Shown here: one piece after another, positions 27,620-35,490 of the stretch
Layout: every line of letters starts with the position of its first letter
How positions within the stretch are numbered: position 1 is the stretch's first letter
Source of the DNA: JBLHZY01 sp047631555
Lineage (GTDB): Bacteria; Pseudomonadota; Alphaproteobacteria; Rhodobacterales; Rhodobacteraceae
Length of the DNA: 64,000 nt
Direction of reading: 5' to 3'
Assembly: GCA_047631555.1 (NCBI GenBank)
Contig: JBLHZY010000004.1
Span: 137,909-201,908, forward strand
Made by a program: the position numbers and the translations under genes
The notes under the pieces: model-generated
Told to the model about the DNA's origin: nothing
What the model saw: only the letters and a program-made list of their open reading frames with translations
Databases searched by the model: none

Positions 27620-29815
27620 TTAGTAGAAGCTTTGCGGGTCGATATCGATCTGAATGCGCAGATCGCCGCGCAGGCGGAATTGGGCGGTCCATTTGGCCAG
27701 AGCGCCTTGTAATGGAACGGTTTTTTCGGCTTTCACCAGCAGGCGCACCCGGTGTTTGCCGCGCACCCGCGCGATGGGGGCCGGTGCGGGGCCGTAAAGC
27801 TGAGCGCCGACATCGCGCAGGGGCTGTGCGCGGCGCGCCATATCTGCGCCGAGGTCAAACACCGCCTGAACATCGCTGCCTGAAAGGACGATCCCGGCCA
27901 TGCGCCCATAGGGGGGAACGCCGGCTGCGCGCCGCTCGGCTGCCTCGGCCGCCCAGAAGCCCTCTTCATCGCCCGAAAGGATCGCGCGGATCACCGGATG
28001 TTCGGGCTGATAGCTTTGCAGCAGGGCCGTTCCCGGAGTTTCGGCGCGCCCAGCGCGGCCCGCCACTTGGCGCATCAATTGAAAGGTCCGCTCGGCGGCG
28101 CGCAGATCGCTGCCTTGCAGGCCAAGGTCCGCATCAATCACCCCAACAAGCGTAAGATGCGGAAAGTTATGGCCCTTTGCGACAAGCTGCGTGCCGATGA
28201 TGATATCCGCATCGCCCTTGGCAATCGCCTCGATCTGTTCTTTGAGGGCGCGCGCCGAGCCAAACAGATCAGAGGAAAGCACCGCCACGCGCGCATCTGG
28301 AAAGGTCTCGGCGACCTCTTCTGCGAGCCGCTCAACGCCGGGGCCAACGGCCGCCATCGTGCCGACCGCCTCGCAGGAAGGGCAGGCCTCGGGGATCGGT
28401 TTGGTTTCGCCGCATTGATGGCACATGAGCCGTTTGAGGAATCGGTGCTCGACCATGCGCGCATCACAGTGATCGCAGGCAATCTGATGCCCGCATTTGC
28501 GGCACAGCGTGATCGGGGCATAGCCGCGCCGATTGATAAACAGCAGCGATTGTTCGCTCTTGGCGATGCGCGCGCGCACCTCGCCTGCAAGGCTTGGGGA
28601 AATCCAGCGGTTTGAGGCGAGCGTCTCATTGCGCATATCAATCGCGCCCATCTTTGGCATGATCGCCGGGCCAAAGCGCGCATTGAGATCAAGGCGGCGG
28701 TATTTGCCCGCCTCAACATTGGCCCAACTTTCCAGCGATGGTGTAGCAGAGGCAAGGATCACTTGGGCCGAACATAACGAGGCCCGCAGCACCGCCATAT
28801 CGCGCGCCGAATAAAAGACGCCCTCTTCCTGCTTGTACGAATTGTCGTGCTCTTCATCGACGATGATCAAGCCCAAGTCCTGAAACGGCAGAAACAGCGC
28901 CGAACGCGCGCCCACAATCAGCCGCGCGCGCCCCTCGCCAACCATCCGCCAGCAGCGCCGCCGCTCTGTCATCGTCACGCCTGAATGCCACTCTGCCGGG
29001 CGCGCGCCAAAACGTTCCTCAACACGAGTGAGGAATTCCGAGGTCAGTGCGATTTCTGGCAGCAGGACAAGCGCTTGGCGGCCGCGCGCAAGGCATTCGG
29101 CCACGGCCTCCATATAGACTTCGGTTTTGCCCGAGCCGGTGACGCCTTTGAGCAGGGTCGTGCCATAGGCGCCGCTCGCGACGGCCTCGCGCATCGCCTT
29201 GGCAACTTCGGCTTGTTCTTCGGAAAGCGCTTTGCCGGGATAGCTTGGATCAAGCAGCGGGTAATCGGTATCGCGCGGGCTTTGCTCTTCGCGCACCACG
29301 CCTTGCGCGGTTAAGCCTTTGACAACGCTGGTGGAAACCCCCGCCAATTCGGCCAGCTCTTTAAGCGTAAAGGACAGCCCGCCATATTCATTCAGCGCCT
29401 CAAGCACCCGTTTGCGCGCAGGCGTTTCGCGGTCTGGCGCGCCAGAGCCAAGCCGGTACACTTTGCGCATCGAGGGCGGATCGCCAAGCCCGGGCGCGCG
29501 GGTCGCAAGGCGCAGCATCGCGGGCATGGGCGTCAGGGTATAATCGGCGACACGGCCCAAAAAGGCGCGCATCTCTTCGCGCATCGGGGCGGCATCCAGA
29601 ACCCGCAGAACCGCGCGTATCTTGGCGATATCATAATCGCCCGCGCCCGCCCCCCAAACGACCCCAAGAACCTTGCGCGGCCCAAGCGGCACCTCAACAA
29701 AGGCCCCAAGATGGCAGCCACCCATCGGCGCCTTATAATCCAACAAACGATCCAGCGGCTGCGCGGTCAGCACGGCCACCAATTCTCCTTCGTCAAAATA
29801 ACTCTTAGCGCTCAT
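27620..29815 (-). CDS. priA: Primosomal helicase PriA
   Basis: Restarts stalled replication forks by 3'-5' helicase activity and primosome loading. Walker A GVTGSGKTEVYMEA lies near residue 223, the DEEH box IVDEEHDNSYKQEEGVFYSA near 315, and eight Cys of the zinc modules follow in CRKCGHQIACDHCDARM, MCHQCGE and CPSCEAVG near 440-480. Length 731 is complete. It diverges from the transaldolase gene with a 97-base spacer. Confidence 0.95.
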   Translation of the reverse strand: MSAKSYFDEGELVAVLTAQPLDRLLDYKAPMGGCHLGAFVEVPLGPRKVLGVVWGAGAGDYDIAKIRAVLRVLDAAPMREEMRAFLGRVADYTLTPMPAMLRLATRAPGLGDPPSMRKVYRLGSGAPDRETPARKRVLEALNEYGGLSFTLKELAELAGVSTSVVKGLTAQGVVREEQSPRDTDYPLLDPSYPGKALSEEQAEVAKAMREAVASGAYGTTLLKGVTGSGKTEVYMEAVAECLARGRQALVLLPEIALTSEFLTRVEERFGARPAEWHSGVTMTERRRCWRMVGEGRARLIVGARSALFLPFQDLGLIIVDEEHDNSYKQEEGVFYSARDMAVLRASLCSAQVILASATPSLESWANVEAGKYRRLDLNARFGPAIMPKMGAIDMRNETLASNRWISPSLAGEVRARIAKSEQSLLFINRRGYAPITLCRKCGHQIACDHCDARMVEHRFLKRLMCHQCGETKPIPEACPSCEAVGTMAAVGPGVERLAEEVAETFPDARVAVLSSDLFGSARALKEQIEAIAKGDADIIIGTQLVAKGHNFPHLTLVGVIDADLGLQGSDLRAAERTFQLMRQVAGRAGRAETPGTALLQSYQPEHPVIRAILSGDEEGFWAAEAAERRAAGVPPYGRMAGIVLSGSDVQAVFDLGADMARRAQPLRDVGAQLYGPAPAPIARVRGKHRVRLLVKAEKTVPLQGALAKWTAQFRLRGDLRIQIDIDPQSFY

Positions 29816-29912
29816 TCCCCTTGCTTAAGCCCTTTCCGGGCGCGCCACCATAGGGTAAGAGGGCGCCAATTCTCATCTTTTCGCCTCTCAAATCCGATAG
29901 GAGCCTTAGCGC

Positions 29913-30566
29913 ATGAAATTCTTTGTAGATACCGCCGATGTAGCCGCGATTGCCGAACTCAACGATCTTGGCATGGTGGATGGTGTTACGACCAACCCCT
30001 CCCTGATCATGAAATCTGGGCGCGATATTCTGGAAGTGACCAAAGAAATCGCTTCGATGGTTTCCGGCCCGGTCTCGGCCGAAGTTGTGGCGCTTAAGGC
30101 TGATGATATGATCGCCGAGGGGCGCAAACTTGCCGCCATCGCCGATAACATCGCCGTCAAAGTGCCGCTGACATGGGATGGCCTGAAAACCTGTAAAGTC
30201 CTCTCGGATGAGGGCAAAATGGTCAACGTGACGCTCTGTTTCTCGGCCAACCAAGCGCTTCTGGCAGCCAAAGCGGGCGCGACATTCATCTCGCCTTTCA
30301 TCGGCCGTTTGGACGACATCAATCTTGATGGGCTCGACCTGATTGAGGACATCCGCACGATCTATGACAACTACGGTTTTGAGACAAATATCCTTGCCGC
30401 CTCGATCCGCACCGCCAACCACATGAGCGATTGTGCGAAAATCGGCGCGGATGTTTGCACGGCGCCGCCAAATGTAATCAAAGCCATGGCCAACCATATC
30501 CTGACCGACAAAGGCTTGGAGCAATTCATGAAGGATTGGGCCTCGACCGGCCAGAAAATCCTTTAA
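29913..30566 (+). CDS. tal: Transaldolase / fructose-6-phosphate aldolase-like protein
   Basis: Class I aldolase of the short (217 residue) transaldolase family. MKFFVDTADVAAIAEL starts the barrel, and AVKVPLTWDGLKTC near 85-98 contains the Schiff-base Lys. Position SPFIGRLDD carries Phe where fructose-6-phosphate aldolases have Tyr, so transaldolase activity (pentose phosphate pathway) is favoured. TAGGAG lies before the ATG. Its terminator is just downstream. Confidence 0.9.
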   Translation: MKFFVDTADVAAIAELNDLGMVDGVTTNPSLIMKSGRDILEVTKEIASMVSGPVSAEVVALKADDMIAEGRKLAAIADNIAVKVPLTWDGLKTCKVLSDEGKMVNVTLCFSANQALLAAKAGATFISPFIGRLDDINLDGLDLIEDIRTIYDNYGFETNILAASIRTANHMSDCAKIGADVCTAPPNVIKAMANHILTDKGLEQFMKDWASTGQKIL

Positions 30567-30590
30567 TCTCTGTAAGATACGAAAACGAAG

Positions 30591-30620
30591 CGGCTCCCAA
30601 TCGGGGGCCGTTTTGCTTTT
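30591..30620 (+). terminator. Rho-independent terminator after tal
   Basis: Stem CGGCTCCC / GGGGGCCG (one G-U pair) with a short loop, followed by TTTTGCTTTT, starting 25 bases after the tal stop. Confidence 0.8.
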
Positions 30621-30627
30621 GTCGGGG

Positions 30628-31335
30628 CTAAGCGTCGCCCTCAGTGGGCGAGATATCCGCGCCAAGCTTTTGCGCCTCGTCGCTGAATTGCACAAGCCCG
30701 TCGCCGCCCTTTGGGGTCAGTGCATAAATGCCGCGATCGACCCGCTCAAACCAGCCGTAATGATCCGCCCGCATCAAGGTCGCGGCGCGGCTGACCTCAA
30801 CGGCCTTGGCCACATGCGCCGCCTTTGACGGGCCCGCCTGTTCAAGATAAATCGCGCATCTCAGCGCATCTTGGCGATAGCTCGTCATCAGCTTAACCCC
30901 CGTCACCCCGCCGCGATTGGGATCACCGACGCGCCGCTCAAACTCGCGCAAAAGCCGGGCTGATTTGCGGGCGTTCTTGCGGGGCTGATAGGGGCCGGGA
31001 TCAAGATGCGCCTCAACGCGGGGATTTTTGCCAAGCTTGACTGCGAGCAGCCCAAGCCCAAGGCGGCGGCACAGCGCAATGATCTCTTTATAGCGCAGCT
31101 TCCAGCCCCGATCCGAGGACACAGGAACCGCCAGATAGACATGATCAAACAGGCCTTGGCGCGCCACGCCCTGCATCACCAAAGCGAGCGAAAAGGTCAG
31201 CTTCAGCTCGACAATCACCGGCGGTTCATCGCCCCGGATCGCCATCACATCGCAATCGCCAATCTCGGCCTTGACCTCATAGCCTTGGGCCTCGAGATAA
31301 GCCTTGAGCGGCGGATATAGATCGCTTTCTTTCAT
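30628..31335 (-). CDS. DUF2161-type protein, PD-(D/E)XK nuclease fold with C-terminal winged helix
   Basis: Start at 31335 (MKESDLYPPLKAYLEAQGYE) gives 235 residues. The segment GDCDVMAIRGDEPPVIVELK near residues 27-46 contains a PD-(D/E)XK-like D...ExK active site. The C-terminal 70 residues (AIYLEQAGPSKAAHVAKAVE, then HYGWFERVDRGIYALTPKG) resemble a winged helix. The family is uncharacterised, so nuclease activity and DNA binding are predicted, not shown. It converges on the transaldolase gene. Confidence 0.75.
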   Translation of the reverse strand: MKESDLYPPLKAYLEAQGYEVKAEIGDCDVMAIRGDEPPVIVELKLTFSLALVMQGVARQGLFDHVYLAVPVSSDRGWKLRYKEIIALCRRLGLGLLAVKLGKNPRVEAHLDPGPYQPRKNARKSARLLREFERRVGDPNRGGVTGVKLMTSYRQDALRCAIYLEQAGPSKAAHVAKAVEVSRAATLMRADHYGWFERVDRGIYALTPKGGDGLVQFSDEAQKLGADISPTEGDA

Positions 31336-31574
31336 CAAATCGGCCTGTACTGCGCGGGCGTTCAACGCGCCCTTTTGCCCCTCAAACAGCACAACACAGC
31401 GGCTTTCGCAAGTTTTGCCCCGCGCATTGCTGCCAAAAGAACCGTGACAATCCCCCCACAGGCGCGCGCCTTTCGCCCGATATTCCTTGCGCGACGCGGC
31501 GCGAAAATGCTTAAACTGATCTCAACGCAGGCGAAGACCTGCTATTGAATTTACATATTTGCGACGAGGCACGC

Positions 31575-32282
31575 ATGAATGAAACGGCTCTGATGGTCGA
31601 TGATCTGCGCGAGCGGATTATTTCTGACCCCGATGTTATCCTTGAAGATCATGATGTTATGCGCGCGCTCATTGCGGCGAACGAAAAGGCCTTGGGCGGC
31701 AATATCGTTGATCTGCGAGGCATCGCGATGGATCGGCTTGAGAGCCGCCTCACCCGGCTTGAAGATACCCATCGCGGCGTGATCGCGGCGGCCTATGAAA
31801 ATCTCGCCGGAACAAATCAAATTCACCGCGCCATCCTGCGCATGCTTGATCCGACCGAATTTGCCGATTTCCTGCGCGATCTTGGCGGGGAAGTCGCCGA
31901 TATTCTGCAAGTCGATTGCGTCAAACTGGTGCTGGAAACCCATCAAACCGGCGACGATCCGGTCGCGGCCAAGCTTGGCGATGTGCTGATCACGGCTGAG
32001 CCCGGCTTTATCGAGACCTATATCACCATGGGGCGCAACGTGCCTGTGCGCGCTGTGACCCTGCGCCAAACCCATCCTGAAACCGGGGTGATTTACGGCG
32101 AGAACAGCGACTGGATCAATTCCGAGGCCTGTCTCAAGCTTGATTTTGGCCCCGGTCGCCTGCCCGGTATGTTGGTGCTTGGGGCGGAGGATCCGCACCA
32201 GTTCAAACCGACCCAAGGCACTGATCTTTTGGCCTTTTTCACCGGCGTGTTTGAGCGTTCTATGCGGCGCTGGTTGGCGTAA
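31575..32282 (+). CDS. DUF484 family protein
   Basis: A 235-residue GAF-like protein (YigA/DUF484 type). The N-terminal ISDPDVILEDHDVMRALIAA is the family signature; a long helix (IAMDRLESRLTRLEDTHRG) joins it to the GAF-like fold. The start at 31575 has GACGAGG upstream; an alternative ten codons earlier has none. The stop overlaps the xerC start as TAATG, the same gene pair seen in gammaproteobacteria. Biochemical role unknown. Confidence 0.88.
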   Translation: MNETALMVDDLRERIISDPDVILEDHDVMRALIAANEKALGGNIVDLRGIAMDRLESRLTRLEDTHRGVIAAAYENLAGTNQIHRAILRMLDPTEFADFLRDLGGEVADILQVDCVKLVLETHQTGDDPVAAKLGDVLITAEPGFIETYITMGRNVPVRAVTLRQTHPETGVIYGENSDWINSEACLKLDFGPGRLPGMLVLGAEDPHQFKPTQGTDLLAFFTGVFERSMRRWLA

Positions 32283-33199
32283 TGCTTGTCTCAGCTGGCC
32301 TGCGCGATGCGTTGGAGGGCTGGCTCGCACATCTGCGCGCGCTGGATGGTGCGGCGGATAATACGCTGGCTGCGTATAATACAGATGTCGCCGGATTCCT
32401 TAGCTTTCTGTCCAGCCATTTTGGCGAAATGGGCGGCACTTCTGCGCTTGGCGAGGTCGGTATTTCCGACATGCGCGCTTGGATGGCGCATGAGCGTGGG
32501 CGCGGCGTTTCTGCGCGCTCTTTGGCGCGGTCGCTCTCTGCGGTGAAGGGTTTTACCCGCTATGTCGCGGCGCGCGAAGCCTTTGATCCAACGGCCATTC
32601 TCGCCGCCCGCTCGCCCAAATTTCAGCGAAAATTGCCCCGGCCCCTTTCCGAGGACGGCGCGCGCGCGATGATTGATACGGTCGGGTTGCAGGCGCGCGA
32701 GCCATGGATTGCGGCGCGCGATATGGCGGTGATTACGCTGCTTTACGGCTGCGGCCTGCGGATATCCGAAGCGCTCGGGCTAACCGGCGCCGATCTGCCC
32801 TTGGGCGAAAGCCTGCGGATCATCGGCAAGGGCAGCAAAGAGCGGATTGTGCCGGTGATTGCACCTGCGCGCGAGGCTGTTGCGCGCTATGTCGCCGCCT
32901 GCCCCTATGATCTTGAGCCATCGAGCGCGCTGTTTCGCGGGGCGCGCGGCGGCCCGCTCAATCCCCGCCTCATCGCCAAAGTCACTGAGGCCGCGCGGCT
33001 TCAGCTTGGCCTTCCCGCCACCGCCACGCCTCATGCGATGCGCCACAGTTTTGCAACCCATCTGCTCAACGCTGGCGGCGATTTGCGGGCGATCCAAGAG
33101 CTGCTTGGCCATGCGTCGCTGTCGACAACCCAAGCCTATACAGCCGTCGATACCGCCCGTTTGATGGATGTCTACGCGGCGGCCCATCCCCGCGCTTAG
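32282..33199 (+). CDS. xerC: Tyrosine recombinase XerC
   Basis: Site-specific recombinase that resolves chromosome dimers at dif with XerD. Catalytic residues are visible: Arg in GCGLRISEALGL near 160, Lys in GKGSKERIVPV near 185, HAMRHSFATHLL near 250, GHASLSTTQAY near 275 with the Tyr nucleophile. The N-terminal SAM-like domain covers residues about 10-100. Translationally coupled to DUF484. Its position among core genes argues against a mobile-element integrase. Confidence 0.93.
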   Translation: MLVSAGLRDALEGWLAHLRALDGAADNTLAAYNTDVAGFLSFLSSHFGEMGGTSALGEVGISDMRAWMAHERGRGVSARSLARSLSAVKGFTRYVAAREAFDPTAILAARSPKFQRKLPRPLSEDGARAMIDTVGLQAREPWIAARDMAVITLLYGCGLRISEALGLTGADLPLGESLRIIGKGSKERIVPVIAPAREAVARYVAACPYDLEPSSALFRGARGGPLNPRLIAKVTEAARLQLGLPATATPHAMRHSFATHLLNAGGDLRAIQELLGHASLSTTQAYTAVDTARLMDVYAAAHPRA

Positions 33200-33256
33200 C
33201 CCAGCACCGAAGCGCGCGCAATTGCGCCCGCCCCTCATTTAAGGCATCAAGCGAAT

Positions 33257-33946
33257 ATGCGCGCAAAAACTCCAGCAATGCTCACCCATTTTCTCACCGC
33301 AACAGGTGCGCTCTTTGCGCTTGGCGCTTTGCTTTCTGCGGCGGATGGCAATTGGCCGAATATGACGCTCTGGTTGCTTGGCGCGCTGTTTGTGGATGGG
33401 ATCGATGGACCGCTCGCGCGCCACTTCAAGGTCAAGGAAAACGCGCCGCAAATCGATGGGCAATTGCTCGATCTGATCATCGATTATCTGACATATGTGT
33501 TTATCCCGGCCTTTGCTTTGATGCGCTCTGGCTTGCTGCCCGAAGGGGCCGCTTGGATCGCGGCGGGGGCGATTACATTTTCCTCGGCGCTCTATTTCGC
33601 CCGCGATGGGATGAAGACCGCGAGCCAAAGTTTTCGTGGTTTTCCAGCCTGTTGGAACATGGTTGTGATCACTTTGCTGACCCTGACGCCGCCGCTGATC
33701 ATCAGCTTGCCGCTGATCCTGATCCTGACGGTTGCGATGTTCCTAAACGTCGAATTCGTCCATCCGGTGCGCACGCAGCAATGGCGGATGATCTCGCTTG
33801 GGGCGATGATCTTGTGGTGTGTTTTGATCGGCTGGGCGGCGTGGCAATATTTCTATCTGCCGCTGTTTGCGCAGGTCGCCCTATCCATCATTAGCGTCTA
33901 TTTGCTCGGGGTTTCGGCCGTTCAACAGCTGCTGCGCAGGGGCTGA
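33257..33946 (+). CDS. pcs: Phosphatidylcholine synthase
   Basis: Membrane CDP-alcohol phosphotransferase that joins CDP-diacylglycerol and choline. The motif VDGIDGPLARHFKVKENAPQ, continuing to IDGQLLDLIIDYLTY (residues about 50-85), is the Pcs variant of the CDP-alcohol signature with all acidic residues. There are six to eight membrane spans in 229 residues. Phosphatidylcholine is a common lipid in alphaproteobacteria. It is downstream of xerC by 57 bases. Confidence 0.9.
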   Translation: MRAKTPAMLTHFLTATGALFALGALLSAADGNWPNMTLWLLGALFVDGIDGPLARHFKVKENAPQIDGQLLDLIIDYLTYVFIPAFALMRSGLLPEGAAWIAAGAITFSSALYFARDGMKTASQSFRGFPACWNMVVITLLTLTPPLIISLPLILILTVAMFLNVEFVHPVRTQQWRMISLGAMILWCVLIGWAAWQYFYLPLFAQVALSIISVYLLGVSAVQQLLRRG

Positions 33947-33965
33947 TTTCGCGCCGCGATCGCGC

Positions 33966-35432
33966 TTAATAATGCGTCTTGAACGGCAGCTTAAGCCCAA
34001 GCTGAACCGTGATCGGTTTGGCCCCAACCCCGCTTTTGATCGTCTGCAAATAGCCAATGCCGCCGGAAATTCGCACCCCGGAAGGCAGCGCATAATCAAG
34101 CTCTAAGCGCCCACCCGCCATCAAACCGCCCAGCGTCTGAACCCCGCCGCCGCCCGCAGCGCCAACATGCAGCTCGCCCGAAAGATACCAATTGCGCGAC
34201 AGGGGCAGCTCATAGCCCGCGCCCATGAGGCCAACCGCGTAGCCCCCCGCATCGCCCAGCATCACAGTCTGCGCGCTGCCCATAAAATAGAGCCGCTCGG
34301 TCAAGAAAATATCGATGTTGGTTTCAATCAAAACAGGCATGATCGCATCGGATTTGCCCGCCTTGCGATAGCCTGTATGGGGGATTTGCGCGGTTAGGCC
34401 GGTCGAAATTTGCCATTTGCGCGAAGGCTTTGAAGGCGCGCGCCCCCGCGTTCCACCAAAGGCAAACGAGCCGCGCAGGAAGGGCGAAACAGCCGCAAAA
34501 CCGCCCTCAACCGCGGCAATTCCCGTGGCCCCAAACTCAAGCTCAAAAGCCCGCCCGAGCGGGACCGCAAAGCCGCCCCCCGCAGAGACAACGATCCCCC
34601 CGCCCGTATCCACATCGCCGCCGCCTGCAAAGCCTGCGGAGGCCTCACCAAAGGCGCGGATTGGGCCGATTTGCGCGTGCCAGCGCCGCCCCAATTGCCA
34701 TTCGGCAAAGCCTTCGCCATCGCCTGCGGCCGCGCCAGAGGCGGTGATGAAGGTCTCGGCTTTGCCGACGCGCCCGAAGGTGAGCTCAGCACCGGGAAGA
34801 TACATCGTGTTGAGCTTACGCGCGCCGCTGCGATTCTTGCTGCCCAGCGGAATGAATGCGCGCAGATGCGGCTTGATCGCGCGAAAGCTGGTGCCACCTG
34901 TGGCCGGAAAGCCATTGGGCCCAGAAAGACTAAGCCTAATCGCGCGGGTGATGCCGAAATTGAACGAGGGCGTCGAGATCGCAGAGCCCGTGACATGCAC
35001 ATAGCCAATGCCGCCATATGCGGTAAAATCCTTCGCAATCGGCACATAAAGCGATGCCGCCCCGCGCAGCATCATCCCATCGCCAGAAACCTGCGCCGCC
35101 CCGCCGCCGCCACCAATAAAACCACTAAATTCCAAGGTGTTGCGCCCAATGGCCCAGCGTTTGGCCAGCTCAACCCCGCCGATAAAAAGCCCGCCGCCAT
35201 CGCCCGTTGCGGCCGAATAAATCGTTTGGCCAAAGGTAAAGCCGTTGCCAATATCATGGCGCAGGGAAAGGGAATGAAACGCGTGGATCGTGCTTTGCTT
35301 TTTGCCGAGCACTTCGAACCCATAGGTCAGCTCAAAGGGCTCTGAAACCTGTTCAGCGGATGGCGTAAACGATTGTGCCTGCGCGGGCGCAAGCAATAAC
35401 GAGAGGCAAAGAAAAAGGTGGCGCATGTTCAT
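33966..35432 (-). CDS. Predicted secreted/outer-membrane beta protein
   Basis: Not recognised as a named family. A 488-residue product starting at ATG 35432 has a signal peptide (MRHLFLCLSLLLAPAQAQ from residue 3). The rest alternates short hydrophobic and Gly/Ala-rich stretches, such as FIGGGGGAAQVSG and AAGGGGVQTLGGLMAGG, and ends in VQLGLKLPFKTHY, consistent with an outer-membrane beta-barrel with a terminal aromatic residue. The ribosome-binding site and start lie inside a perfect hairpin. It follows ileS after 58 bases. Confidence 0.7.
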   Translation of the reverse strand: MNMRHLFLCLSLLLAPAQAQSFTPSAEQVSEPFELTYGFEVLGKKQSTIHAFHSLSLRHDIGNGFTFGQTIYSAATGDGGGLFIGGVELAKRWAIGRNTLEFSGFIGGGGGAAQVSGDGMMLRGAASLYVPIAKDFTAYGGIGYVHVTGSAISTPSFNFGITRAIRLSLSGPNGFPATGGTSFRAIKPHLRAFIPLGSKNRSGARKLNTMYLPGAELTFGRVGKAETFITASGAAAGDGEGFAEWQLGRRWHAQIGPIRAFGEASAGFAGGGDVDTGGGIVVSAGGGFAVPLGRAFELEFGATGIAAVEGGFAAVSPFLRGSFAFGGTRGRAPSKPSRKWQISTGLTAQIPHTGYRKAGKSDAIMPVLIETNIDIFLTERLYFMGSAQTVMLGDAGGYAVGLMGAGYELPLSRNWYLSGELHVGAAGGGGVQTLGGLMAGGRLELDYALPSGVRISGGIGYLQTIKSGVGAKPITVQLGLKLPFKTHY

Positions 35433-35444
35433 ATGCGCCACCTT
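35415..35444. promoter_or_regulatory. Perfect hairpin over ribosome-binding site and start codon
   Basis: On the minus strand AAGGTGGCGCAT (35444-35433) pairs exactly with ATGCGCCACCTT (35426-35415), leaving a 6-base loop that contains the ATG at 35432. AAGG, the likely Shine-Dalgarno sequence, is buried in the stem. This could reduce translation of the surface-protein gene unless opened. Confidence 0.7.
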
Positions 35445-35490
35445 AGAGGTTTGTTTACCAAGAAAACATTACCGCCGAAGCGAAATGCAT

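Noticed and set aside
32282..33199. Tyrosine recombinase as a phage or island integrase
   Set aside because: Coupled to DUF484 and of XerC length in a core context; no att-like repeats or tRNA nearby.
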